DNA of 47,399 nt from Candidatus Njordarchaeota archaeon (GTDB lineage: Archaea; Asgardarchaeota; Njordarchaeia; Njordarchaeales; Panguiarchaeaceae). The stretch lies in the NCBI GenBank assembly GCA_029856685.1, contig JAHKKZ010000004.1:1-47399 (forward strand), read 5' to 3'. Positions within the stretch are counted from its first letter, which is position 1. Every line of letters starts with the position of its first letter. A program made the translations under genes and the position numbers. The notes beneath the pieces were generated by a model, which saw nothing but the letters and a program-made list of their open reading frames with translations, ran no database searches and was not told the DNA's origin. This document shows positions 33,662 through 42,216 of this stretch, piece by piece.

Positions 33662-33687
33662 TGGTTAGTGTAGTTTTTCCTGTGAAG

Positions 33688-34002
33688 TCAAAACTGAAAT
33701 GTATGCACAAGTGCATGTGCGACCTTTCTATTGTTTTCGTCAATTAGGTACATCACAGCATCCTTATGAACTAAGCCCATCGATACGGCAAGCTCAACAA
33801 TGTTATTACCAATTAAATTTAAACTTGTTGCGTGGTGCATAAGATTTACAGCTTCTAGGGAATCGATCTTCTGCTCACAATAGAAATTTCTTGACACAAC
33901 AATTTCAACTCCTTCATACCAGAGTTTTTTTCCTACGAGCTCAATATCGCAGATAGCTACAATGACTCCATAGGCAGTTTTATATATCTTTGCGCAGAAC
34001 AT
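33688..34002 (-). CDS. DUF424-family protein
   Basis: This small protein of 104 residues starts MFCAKIYKTAYGVIVAICD, then ELVGKKLWYEG and LIGNNIVELAVSMGLVHKD. The run of a KxYxT strand, a DxELxGK turn and NLxGxxxVELAxxxGLV is the pattern of the archaeal DUF424 family, whose function is unknown. The start at ATG 34002 matches family length; the frame also opens with GTG 34032. It is convergent with Cbf5. Confidence 0.8.
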   Translation of the reverse strand: MFCAKIYKTAYGVIVAICDIELVGKKLWYEGVEIVVSRNFYCEQKIDSLEAVNLMHHATSLNLIGNNIVELAVSMGLVHKDAVMYLIDENNRKVAHALVHTFQF

Positions 34003-34122
34003 CTGCTTCTCGTTGTTAAATATTATTTTCACCTCAAAACGGCCATAAAGTCTGTGACTAATACTTAATAAATAGATTATGATATGATACGTTATTTCTG
34101 TTAAAAACTATTGGTGTGTGTG

Positions 34123-35013
34123 TTGAGCGAGGAAGAGAGTATTGTTGTAGCATCTCATAGGGATGACATTGATGGTATAGCCTCCGCAGCACTCATTCTA
34201 AAACTGTATCCCAATGCTATTCTGATATTCACAACACCAGATAAAATCGTTAAGATGAAAACAAGGTTCACGATTGTCGTAGACTTGCCTAAGCCTCCCT
34301 ACTGTGAGATCTGTATAGACCATCATCTTTCTAACTATGAGCGCCTAATGAGAACTGGGGCTCTATCAGAAAAAGATTTGATAGACCCAAATGCGCCCTC
34401 AGCAGCCTTTTTAGTTGCAAAATATTTCGGCCTTAGAGATAAAATTTCAAATGAGATAGTAGAGATGGCCAATAGAGCTGATTCTGGAGATATTGATGAA
34501 AAGCTGAGTCTACTAGATCTCTACATAAAACTTAATGCGTCGAACCAAGAGAAACTAAAATGGGTTGCTAGAAAATTAGCAGCTTGTGGAAAGGGAATAT
34601 TTGACGATGCCGAATTCAAAGAAGAAATTAGAATGGTGCGGCCTCTCCTAGAATTGAGAAACAAAATACTGAAACTTGTGGATGAACTCCTAGAAAAAAA
34701 CGTAGAAGTCGCAATATTTGATTGCCGCAAAATAAACTCTGCCCTAAGTAGGTTGCCACCTACGGTTTTTACAAAGCGTGGAGGGAAAGTTGCCATCAGT
34801 ATTTATTATATAGATTCGGGGGATCTGAAAATATCTATTAGAGTTGGGGCCACTGACTTTGAAGCCAATAAGTTCGCGGAACATTACGGAGGTGGAGGAC
34901 ACCCAAAAGCTGCGGGAATCGTCGTTAAAAATGAGTATGTCTTGGCACATCTTATAAGCGACTTTGTTAGCAAGTTAAAAGCATATACCGTAGCGTATGT
35001 TGAGGTCTCCTAA
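34123..35013 (+). CDS. DHH/DHHA1-family phosphoesterase
   Basis: This predicted metal-dependent phosphoesterase or nuclease has 296 residues. SHRDDIDGIASAALI near the N-terminus, VVDLP and IDHH further on give the DHH metal sites, and GGGGHPKAAG at the C-terminus is the DHHA1 motif. TTG 34123 is chosen because GGTG lies six bases before it; TTG 34111 and GTG 34120 are alternatives. Its end overlaps the convergent next gene by four bases. The substrate is unknown; archaeal relatives degrade short RNA or nucleotides. Confidence 0.88.
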   Translation: MSEEESIVVASHRDDIDGIASAALILKLYPNAILIFTTPDKIVKMKTRFTIVVDLPKPPYCEICIDHHLSNYERLMRTGALSEKDLIDPNAPSAAFLVAKYFGLRDKISNEIVEMANRADSGDIDEKLSLLDLYIKLNASNQEKLKWVARKLAACGKGIFDDAEFKEEIRMVRPLLELRNKILKLVDELLEKNVEVAIFDCRKINSALSRLPPTVFTKRGGKVAISIYYIDSGDLKISIRVGATDFEANKFAEHYGGGGHPKAAGIVVKNEYVLAHLISDFVSKLKAYTVAYVEVS

Positions 35014-36065
35014 CGTTTCTTATACACAAAGTTTTGAACTACTATTCTTTCTGTCTCATCTAATTCGTAGATGTCGAACACTATCTCGTTCAGTTCATGA
35101 GTAAGAAAACCTATTTCGCTCTCCAGTTCGCTTTTTGTTGTCTGCTCAGATTCTGGTGGCATAGATAGGTATTCCTGCATTTTCTCCGAAATTTTCTTGG
35201 CATATTTTATGACCTCAGCTCTCATAGGAGATTCCGCTATCTTAATTGGTAACATGTTGAGGTATGGAGGCATGTAAGAGTACCACCGACCTTTTTTCGG
35301 CCGTTTTGTCCGCTTCATAAGTCTCGGAGAGTATTGCTTAAAGAAGAACTCTAATGTTTCAGAGTTAAGGATTCCCAGAACATACCATAGTCCATTTTCA
35401 TCGTGACTTAGAAGCTTCCAAGCTCTCCTTCCGTTCTCTATAAACTCTTCTAGGTTGAGATTTTCTTCGTTAACCTTTTTCCAGTTTTTAGCATACATTT
35501 CCTGTTCTTCCTCATTAAGCCAAGGTCTTATCATTGTTGTTGAGTCTAATACGTAGTAAGCACCAGAATTGTCTATTGCAAAGCTCTGCTGTCGTGAAAA
35601 TAGAGGACTTAAAATCTTCCTCTGCTCAAAAACTGCTGGATCTAATGGATCCTCAAGTTCCCACCACTTCCGATTCCATGTAAAAACCGCGGAGCGTCTT
35701 TCTAGGATAAGTTTATGTCTCTCTAACCACCTCATTATGTGAGGATATCTGTTTGGAAAGTCTGGAATATGTCTTTCCGATGCGTAGATTATATAAAAGC
35801 CTCTCCAAATAAAGCCAAAAGGCTTGATATCTCTTCCTCGAATTGTGGGTTTGAGCGGTTCTTTCTCCATGGCATATTCATCAACAATGTTTTGTGGGAC
35901 AATATATACGTAGAGAGCCCCAGTCCATAGACCTCTATGAACTGCAAGTATCTGGTCGAGGCGTATAGTATCGGCTCTTATTTTTTCCCAGATTCTTCTG
36001 TATTTCTCCCGGATGATGGGAAATTTAAAAGCCTGTATGCGTGTCCATGAGTACTTAAGTTGCAT
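35010..36065 (-). CDS. Stand-alone TaqI-type C-terminal specificity (DNA-recognition) domain
   Basis: This 351-residue protein resembles the target-recognition region of TaqI/Eco57I-type restriction-modification enzymes. The LAVHRGLWTGALYVYIV start, TIRGRDIKPFGF, YPHIMRWLERHK and KILSPLFSRQQSFAID, then GILNSETLEFFFKQYSPRL, follow that domain's order. The methyltransferase (NPPY) and nuclease (PD-ExK) parts are absent and no partner gene is adjacent. It may be a remnant or an orphan DNA-binding protein. The N-terminus lacks further domains, so it starts near the domain edge. Confidence 0.72.
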   Translation of the reverse strand: MQLKYSWTRIQAFKFPIIREKYRRIWEKIRADTIRLDQILAVHRGLWTGALYVYIVPQNIVDEYAMEKEPLKPTIRGRDIKPFGFIWRGFYIIYASERHIPDFPNRYPHIMRWLERHKLILERRSAVFTWNRKWWELEDPLDPAVFEQRKILSPLFSRQQSFAIDNSGAYYVLDSTTMIRPWLNEEEQEMYAKNWKKVNEENLNLEEFIENGRRAWKLLSHDENGLWYVLGILNSETLEFFFKQYSPRLMKRTKRPKKGRWYSYMPPYLNMLPIKIAESPMRAEVIKYAKKISEKMQEYLSMPPESEQTTKSELESEIGFLTHELNEIVFDIYELDETERIVVQNFVYKKR

Positions 36066-36286
36066 CTTGAGGCACCATGCAGCCTATTTTATCATTTTGA
36101 TAATGTCTCATAGTAGGCGTTAGATAAGACAAATACAAATTAATGATGGAATATGAAGATTCATCTAAAAGTGTTGTTTGTATGTCTAATCATGGCTATC
36201 CGATATGTATATGTAGTATTTATAAAGTGGATATCCTCATTATGTAAGGGTGAACTTTTTATTGATTTGTTGATGTGGGGGTCATT

Positions 36287-36538
36287 ATGCCTCTTCGAGC
36301 ATACATTTTCCTTAAGGTTAGACCGGCCCCAGTTGAGGATTTAAGAAAGGAACTTGGACAATTTCCAGAGATTATTGAGGGCTATGTCGTTACAGGAGAA
36401 GTTGATGTTGTTCTTAGTGTGGAGACAGCCGACACAAACGAGTTATTCCAGCTTGTGAAGAGACTAAGGACTCTGCCATTTGTTCTTGATACAAAAACAA
36501 GCATTGCAATTAGCGTTATTAAGGAGAAGACGGGTTAG
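36287..36538 (+). CDS. Stand-alone AsnC/Lrp ligand-binding (RAM) domain protein
   Basis: This 83-residue protein consists only of the effector-binding domain of Lrp/AsnC regulators: RAYIFLKVRP, FPEIIEGYVVTGEVDVVLSV and ELFQLVKRLRTLPFV. No helix-turn-helix is present. Such proteins form oligomers that sense amino acids and may associate with full-length Lrp partners. ATG 36287 follows a GTGGGGGT run by about five bases. Confidence 0.88.
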   Translation: MPLRAYIFLKVRPAPVEDLRKELGQFPEIIEGYVVTGEVDVVLSVETADTNELFQLVKRLRTLPFVLDTKTSIAISVIKEKTG

Positions 36539-36643
36539 TCTATAACTTCTTTAATATTTTTAGAAGTCAGTCTCTTCTGGGTAACCATCTTACTTCCGTA
36601 TTTTTCAGTATTTCTTTTTCATGAAACAAAGATATGGGGGGCT

Positions 36644-37051
36644 ATGATATATTTCAAAAATCTCCTAGATATGACGTTCTATGCGTCTCTAATCGCCTGT
36701 GGAATAAGCGATTTTAAATCGAATAGGATCAACAACAAAGTAGTCCTATTGATGTTTTTATCCGTTCTCCTAGATCTGATAGTGAGTCGTCATACAAAAA
36801 CCTTTCTAGGATATCCCCTAGGCGTCATCATAGCCATCTTAGTTTTGCATATAATAGGGGTAATAGGCGGAGGAGACGCCAAAGTTTTTATTTTGTCAGC
36901 GCTATACTTCAGTACACGCATATTTTTGGTAGTCCTAAGCATACTGGTAAGTCTAGCATACCCTCTTACTTTAAGAGAAGAAGAGAGAAAGAAAGCTCCT
37001 CTCCTAACAATTTTTGCTATAATGATGGTTCTAGGAGAATTACTTATATAG
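36644..37051 (+). CDS. Prepilin/preflagellin peptidase-like membrane protein (A24-like)
   Basis: This 135-residue polytopic membrane protein has the two aspartates of the A24 aspartyl proteases: SDFKSNRI (Asp23) and GGGD (Asp78). Membrane helices lie near 8-22, 35-47, 58-72, 83-102 and 116-134. It is shorter than many PibD/FlaK proteins. GGGGGG stands just before ATG 36644. No pilin or archaellin gene is next to it; its substrate is unknown. Confidence 0.8.
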   Translation: MIYFKNLLDMTFYASLIACGISDFKSNRINNKVVLLMFLSVLLDLIVSRHTKTFLGYPLGVIIAILVLHIIGVIGGGDAKVFILSALYFSTRIFLVVLSILVSLAYPLTLREEERKKAPLLTIFAIMMVLGELLI

Positions 37052-37112
37052 TTAAACAAACCGGTAGTGAAATCAAGGAGAAAAATGAACTCTTCTCTTG
37101 CAATAATGGTAC

Positions 37113-37940
37113 CTAAAAACTTCTTATCCTCCGAATCCTTCTGTAAAATGATATCAATACAAGTATAGCCCCCATAGAACCTATCATCAGCAGAATTAAT
37201 CCCACAAGCAGTAATGGCACCACTAAATCCTTTATTGGCAAGAATATTATAGCTATCGAAAAAGCTGTAGCAGCATTAAGGATGAAGTGTGCGAATATTG
37301 ATTCTAGTAGGCCAAAATCAATGAAAATATACGCCAAAATTATCCCAGCTACGAAAGCATTAACTACTCCAAGAAATCCAAGATACATATGAGGAATACT
37401 AAATATTATCGCCGATACCACCGCTAGTAACCCCGTGAAGAAATTCTTCTTTCGTATTCCTCCAAAGAACATGCGGGCCTTACCGTACCTAAATACGCAT
37501 GGTATCCCAACGAGAAAACCCCTAAAAAACAATTCTTCTAATATTGGGGCCCATAGAACTAAAGCAGGCACAAGAAGAGGAGATGGTGCCAGCTTTACTT
37601 TGCTATCCAAAAAAGAGAGTATTAGTGTTACTGCTATTTGGATAGATACAAGATCTAATATCAATCGATATTCGGTTTGTTGTTCCAGATAGTTCCTAAC
37701 AATTTGTATCAGAGCTATCAATAAGATTCCTAGATACACACCATTCAATATTGTTGCGGTCGCCCCTCTAATAATTTCTGGAGATATGAGCCAAGGGATG
37801 GCCAATAAGGAATAGTTTAGGATAACATTTATCATGATGCCAAGTGATGCTATTCCTATAGAAGCAAGAGACATTATCAGAATAAAGTTTATGGTTCTTA
37901 TGAATCCTAAATATTTGTTATTCCTTGAAATGGTGCTCAC
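37113..37940 (-). CDS. CPBP-family intramembrane glutamic protease
   Basis: This 275-residue protein has about seven membrane helices. Motif 1 is EELFFRG (Glu135, Glu136, Arg140), motif 2 is FSIPH (His184) and motif 3 is HFILN (His218, Asn222). These are the active-site residues of the CAAX-protease/bacteriocin-processing (Abi) family. The start is GTG 37940, two bases from the start of the divergent gene at 37943, so at least one of the two mRNAs is probably leaderless. Confidence 0.9.
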   Translation of the reverse strand: MSTISRNNKYLGFIRTINFILIMSLASIGIASLGIMINVILNYSLLAIPWLISPEIIRGATATILNGVYLGILLIALIQIVRNYLEQQTEYRLILDLVSIQIAVTLILSFLDSKVKLAPSPLLVPALVLWAPILEELFFRGFLVGIPCVFRYGKARMFFGGIRKKNFFTGLLAVVSAIIFSIPHMYLGFLGVVNAFVAGIILAYIFIDFGLLESIFAHFILNAATAFSIAIIFLPIKDLVVPLLLVGLILLMIGSMGAILVLISFYRRIRRIRSF

Positions 37941-37942
37941 CT

Positions 37943-38647
37943 GTGATACCTAGAGAGCTATACGATTATGTGCTAATACTCGAGCTAAAATCCTTAAAGG
38001 ATCTTCTTCGACTAGTAAGATTTTTCTCAGAAAAAACTAAGAGAAAATTACCCTTATACAAGTACAATAACACACTTTTTACTGTTTTCAGACGTAAACT
38101 CGCATCGGAGAAAAAAATAGCAATAATAGCTGAAACTAATGTTAAGAGCGGGAAGATTTTAGAGAAAAACATTTTATACTATGATTATCACAAAGACAAA
38201 GTTTTAGTAGACATTGACCTGAGGCAAGTTGGCAATGAGATCATCCTAGAAGAGATTGTAGTCGAAAGTTATGAGCATTTCCCAAAGAAGAAATACTCCC
38301 TCTTAGACGGCCTCAAATCAACAGATTTACATCTAATTCATATGGTGTCCGTTTCTAGCTGGGAGGATCTAGTAAGACTTGCTTTTCTCTCTCGAGACTT
38401 ACTAATTAGAGCGGAGGTAGATAATGAAGCCGTGATGTTACTGACAGGTCTATTATCACATCTATTCATACCAGTAGAATTGTTCCTAACGATTTTCTAT
38501 GCCTTAACTGATAGAACCAATATTAATATGAAAGCAAATTATGTTGAGATTGGTGACAACCTAAAGTTTTTAAGAAGGGTATCGCTGAGGGTGATGCGTT
38601 TTATCCCAATAATCAATACCAGAGGGATAACGCTCTATGAAGATTAG
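37943..38647 (+). CDS. Unknown protein coupled to the METTL5-like methyltransferase
   Basis: This 234-residue product starts at GTG 37943 behind GGTG (37932-37935); a TTG at 37925 is possible. It starts with a helix, then has strands IAIIAET, ILYYDYH and KVLVDIDL, and a long helical C-terminal half. No membrane segment or known motif was seen. Its last 11 bases overlap the METTL5-like gene, which suggests the two act together. The family was not recognised. Confidence 0.65.
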   Translation: MIPRELYDYVLILELKSLKDLLRLVRFFSEKTKRKLPLYKYNNTLFTVFRRKLASEKKIAIIAETNVKSGKILEKNILYYDYHKDKVLVDIDLRQVGNEIILEEIVVESYEHFPKKKYSLLDGLKSTDLHLIHMVSVSSWEDLVRLAFLSRDLLIRAEVDNEAVMLLTGLLSHLFIPVELFLTIFYALTDRTNINMKANYVEIGDNLKFLRRVSLRVMRFIPIINTRGITLYED

Positions 38648-39293
38648 TCTCAAAGAACTAGAGATAATACTTAGCACGCTAGAGGACATATCTAACCCTA
38701 AACCCAATCTCGAACAATGGACTACGACACCTAGAATAGCAGCTGAAATGCTTCTATGTGCCTACAGAGAGGGGAATATAGCAGATAAGATATGTGCGGA
38801 TTTAGGCTGCGGGAATGGAATATTAACTGTTGGGCTCCTCCTCTTAGATGCCAAGAAAGTCTACGCAATAGACGTAGACCCAGATGCAATAGAAACGACT
38901 AGAAGAAACGTTAGAAGAATATCGGAAATTTATGGCCCGCAGGACCTGATAAACCGAGCCATATTAATATATGGTGATGTGAGAGAGATAGAGCCATTCA
39001 GCGTCGACACTATAATGATGAATCCTCCATTCGGTGTCGAGCCCCAAACAAAGCATGCTGATAGGTATTTCCTGCTTAAAGCATTTAAGATGGCGAATGT
39101 TGTGTATTCGCTTCATCACTCCTCCCAAAAGAGCAGAAAATTCTTGGAGAGATTAGCGAGAGAAAACTGCTTTGAATCAAGGGTGATAAAAACCTTTGAT
39201 TTTGTGTTGAGGGCTAGATTCTGGTATCATAGGTTGAAAAAGAAAATCATCAAAACAGATTTTTATGTGTTCCAAAGGAAATGTCTTAGTTAG
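38637..39293 (+). CDS. METTL5-like RNA N6-adenosine methyltransferase
   Basis: This 218-residue Rossmann methyltransferase has the NPPF catalytic tetrad (129-132) of N6-adenine enzymes. LEQWTTTPRIAAEML near the N-terminus, DLGCGNGIL (55-63), YAIDVDPDA and KHADR after NPPF are typical of METTL5, which modifies small-subunit rRNA in eukaryotes with TRMT112. No TRMT112-like partner is next to it. It is the second gene of a five-gene plus-strand unit. Confidence 0.88.
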   Translation: MKISLKELEIILSTLEDISNPKPNLEQWTTTPRIAAEMLLCAYREGNIADKICADLGCGNGILTVGLLLLDAKKVYAIDVDPDAIETTRRNVRRISEIYGPQDLINRAILIYGDVREIEPFSVDTIMMNPPFGVEPQTKHADRYFLLKAFKMANVVYSLHHSSQKSRKFLERLARENCFESRVIKTFDFVLRARFWYHRLKKKIIKTDFYVFQRKCLS

Positions 39294-39303
39294 CGGTGTT
39301 TAC

Positions 39304-40626
39304 ATGGAAAGGAAGGCTATAGTAAGAATAGAAAAATTAAGCCAGAAAGGATTTGGAGTAGCAAAGATAGGAGCCAGAAAGGTTGAGATACCAGGTGCTA
39401 TACCAGGAGAGACAGTAGTTGTTCGGCTAGGAAGGAAGAAACTCGGATATATAGTAAAATTCATCGAAAAAAGTAGTAGGAGAACAGTTCCTGTATGTCC
39501 TCATACCTATAGATGCGGAGGGTGTCTGTGGCAAGATATAAAATATGATGAGCAACTCAGATTAAAGCAATCCATGTTGCAGCAGATATATAGTTGCATA
39601 GAAGGGAGCTTTGAGATCAGGAAGATGCTTCCTTCCCCACAGATCTTTGGCTATCGAGGGAAAATGGAATTCGTCTTCGCAGAGGGGTCATCTGGCCTTG
39701 CTTTAGGCCTAAGAGAATACGGGTATTTTGATAGGGTTGTTGATATCCAGGCATGTTGGCTCCAGCCCCTCGAGGCTAATAAGGCCCTATTGGAATTCAA
39801 AACGAAGCTGAACATATTAGGCTACTCCCCATACAACATATACACACATAGGGGGTTCCTTAGGTATTTGGTAATAAGAACATCATCCTATAATGAGGAG
39901 GTGCTTGTTAATATAATCACAACGTCCCAGGGGGGTAGGGATCGCCCAAAGTTGGATTTCGAATTTTTGTTGGATGAAACGATAGCATCCACGGTTATAT
40001 GGTCGGTAAATGATTCCCTAGCAGATGTTGCGAGAGGAGAAATTAGGCAAGTGTATGGTAGAGGATACCTGATTGAGGAAAGTCTAGGTTTTAAATTTAA
40101 AGTTTGCCCGTTTTGTTTCTATCAGTCGAACCCAAACCAGGCAAAAATATTATTTAGACTAGCTAAAGAGTTGGGAGGCGAAGGAGAGGTAGCTCTTGAT
40201 CTATATTCTGGCATCGGAACGATAGCAATAATAGTATCAGAAAACTTTGAGAAAGTGGTAGGCATAGAGATCGAGGAGCACTCCATTAAAGTAGCAAAAG
40301 AAAATGCCAAAATGAACGACGTGCATAATGTTGAATTTTTTGTTGGTAAGGTTGAGGAGGAGCTAGGTAAAATCTCAGAGTCGTTTTCTAAGGTAGATAC
40401 CATCTTTCTTGACCCCCCACGAAGCGGAATACATAAAAACGTCAGAAAGATGCTTGCAAAAATAAAGCCAGAACGAATTGTTTATATCTCCTGCAACCCG
40501 CGTACTCAAGCTGATGACATAGACTACCTAATACACTCTGGGTACAGATTAGTAGTAGTACAACCAGTAGATATGCTCCCTCACACACCCCATATAGAAA
40601 CAGTAGCACTGCTTGAGAAAGATTAG
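39304..40626 (+). CDS. RumA/TrmA-family RNA (uracil-5-)-methyltransferase
   Basis: This 440-residue protein begins with a TRAM domain (about 1-60) and then the iron-sulfur cysteines (65, 71, 74) of the RlmD type. The methyltransferase part shows ALDLYSGIGTIAI, DPPRSGIHKNV and the catalytic nucleophile in ISCNPRTQADD. Archaeal relatives methylate U54 of tRNA or U in 23S rRNA. The start ATG 39304 has GGTG five bases upstream; the earlier frame start at 39265 lies in the METTL5-like gene. Confidence 0.9.
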   Translation: MERKAIVRIEKLSQKGFGVAKIGARKVEIPGAIPGETVVVRLGRKKLGYIVKFIEKSSRRTVPVCPHTYRCGGCLWQDIKYDEQLRLKQSMLQQIYSCIEGSFEIRKMLPSPQIFGYRGKMEFVFAEGSSGLALGLREYGYFDRVVDIQACWLQPLEANKALLEFKTKLNILGYSPYNIYTHRGFLRYLVIRTSSYNEEVLVNIITTSQGGRDRPKLDFEFLLDETIASTVIWSVNDSLADVARGEIRQVYGRGYLIEESLGFKFKVCPFCFYQSNPNQAKILFRLAKELGGEGEVALDLYSGIGTIAIIVSENFEKVVGIEIEEHSIKVAKENAKMNDVHNVEFFVGKVEEELGKISESFSKVDTIFLDPPRSGIHKNVRKMLAKIKPERIVYISCNPRTQADDIDYLIHSGYRLVVVQPVDMLPHTPHIETVALLEKD

Positions 40627-40652
40627 AAAATAATGTATGCCGGGTTTCGTCA

Positions 40653-41441
40653 ATGCGAGTCATAGACTCACATGCACATCTAAGCTTCGATATATTTAGA
40701 AGAGATTTAGATAATGTGGTAGCAAAGGCCAGAAAGGCAGGTGTAGTAGCAGTAGTAAACCCCACAATAACACCAAGAGATTTCGAAAACGCGCTTAGGA
40801 TCGCGGAGAGATATAAGGACTATGTGTTTCCAGCCCTAGGCCTCGCACCCCAGATACTAAACGAAGAGTTATTCCAAAAATTTCTCCTAGCCCTAAAAAA
40901 TTTTGAAAAATCATACATTGCTGTGGGAGAATGCGGCCTAGATTTTCATTGGGTGCGAGATGAAGAGAAAGTAGATTTTATGAGAGAAAGCTTCAGAGAA
41001 GTTCTCCAAATCGTAGAGAAGCTAGGAAAGCCTATAATAATACATGCCCGCTCGGCACACCACAGAAACGCATATATAGAAATTGTAAGGGAACTAGAAG
41101 TACACAAAATAAAGAAAGCGGTTTTCCACGCTTTTCTGGGGTCTAAAAAAGATATCCGTATGATACTGAATGGTGACTGGCTGGTGAGCATACCTACTGT
41201 CTATGTCCGGAGAAGGGATTTATGGCATATAATCAGCAGTGTACCTCTTGAGCGAATGCTTGTTGAGACGGACTCTCCATATCTTGCTCCTAGGCGAGGA
41301 ATAAGAAATGAGCCCGCAAATGTCATCGAAGTAGTTAAGCTCATTGCGAGGATAAATAATATGGATGAAGAAGACGTAGCAGAAATACTGACTAAGAATA
41401 CAATAAATTTGTTTGAGTTAAGGATAATAGATATTGACTAA
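40653..41441 (+). CDS. TatD-family metal-dependent hydrolase
   Basis: This 262-residue TIM-barrel hydrolase has the TatD metal sites in order: DSHAHL (residues 5-10), VGECGLDFH, IIHAR, AVFHAF and ETDSPYLAP. TatD proteins are 3'-5' DNases or tRNA-processing/repair hydrolases. It follows the RumA-like gene by 26 bases and precedes the degenerate MBL-like gene. Confidence 0.93.
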   Translation: MRVIDSHAHLSFDIFRRDLDNVVAKARKAGVVAVVNPTITPRDFENALRIAERYKDYVFPALGLAPQILNEELFQKFLLALKNFEKSYIAVGECGLDFHWVRDEEKVDFMRESFREVLQIVEKLGKPIIIHARSAHHRNAYIEIVRELEVHKIKKAVFHAFLGSKKDIRMILNGDWLVSIPTVYVRRRDLWHIISSVPLERMLVETDSPYLAPRRGIRNEPANVIEVVKLIARINNMDEEDVAEILTKNTINLFELRIIDID

Positions 41442-41480
41442 CCAATTTTACTCAAAATCATATTTCGCTGAGTGATCGGG

Positions 41481-42104
41481 ATGCTTATAGTCCCTAAGAT
41501 ATATAAGGTCGTAGGCAATAAAGGCTGCAATAGTTACATACTTGATGCGGACGAAGGATTAATAATCATCGATGCGGGCTACCTAGGCTCCGAACAGGGA
41601 ATAGTAAAATATCTAGATGCTCAACTCAACGCATCACCAGATGATGTAGCATATATCATTGTGACCCACGCTAGAAGAAGCAATGCAGAAGCGGCACCCG
41701 ACCTTCTAGCATATTGTGAAAATGCTAAGATAATCATACATAAAGATGAGGTTCCAATATTTAAGCGCATCGCATTTATAAGTGAGGGCCTAGATCTACT
41801 AATCATGAATTCCGATGTGATAAAAATCGGTAGAGACATAAACGTAATTCACATTCCTGGACACACACCAGGCAGCATAGCAGTATTTTTTGAGTCCTCA
41901 ATATTCGTAGGTGGCTCCATATATGTTGACATAAAAGGCAACTTTAACCTGCCAACACAGGTATATGATCAAAAACTTCTGATAGAGTCACTTAGAAAAC
42001 TAGCTAATCAGAAATTCGAAAACATATTTCCTGCCTATGGAAGATATCTCCTCGGTAATGCGCACATAAAACTCAGAGCATTCTTAAAATCTATAGTAGT
42101 ATAA
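41481..42104 (+). CDS. Metallo-beta-lactamase-fold protein with degenerate metal site
   Basis: This 207-residue protein keeps the MBL fold (NSYILDADEGLIIIDAG, IPGHTPGSIAVFF) but not its usual chemistry. The HxHxDH metal motif reads THARRSNAEAA, retaining only the first His. The later Asp site reads VGGSIY instead of TGD. The final His site is GRYLLGN. It may be inactive or bind something else. ATG 41481 lies five bases after GTGAT. The next gene, PheT, is 112 bases downstream. Confidence 0.8.
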   Translation: MLIVPKIYKVVGNKGCNSYILDADEGLIIIDAGYLGSEQGIVKYLDAQLNASPDDVAYIIVTHARRSNAEAAPDLLAYCENAKIIIHKDEVPIFKRIAFISEGLDLLIMNSDVIKIGRDINVIHIPGHTPGSIAVFFESSIFVGGSIYVDIKGNFNLPTQVYDQKLLIESLRKLANQKFENIFPAYGRYLLGNAHIKLRAFLKSIVV

Positions 42105-42106
42105 TA

Positions 42107-42129
42107 TTACCCAGAACCCGCTTGGGTAA
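42107..42129 (+). terminator. Hairpin TTACCCA-9-TGGGTAA
   Basis: A perfect seven-base stem (TTACCCA with TGGGTAA, nine-base loop) starts three bases after the MBL-like stop codon. It may end the five-gene transcript or act at the start of the pheT mRNA; no long T run follows. Confidence 0.35.
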
Positions 42130-42216
42130 CCCTACTAAATTATGTAGACTTTCAGATTATTCTGGCTTTTGCTATTATAGTGTGTTAAATTGAAATGAAT
42201 ATTTAGGGTCCCCGCA

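Noticed and set aside
36153-36344. Short hydrophobic open frame before the RAM-domain gene
   Set aside because: It overlaps the real start of the RAM gene, has no ribosome-binding site and looks like AT-rich chance coding.
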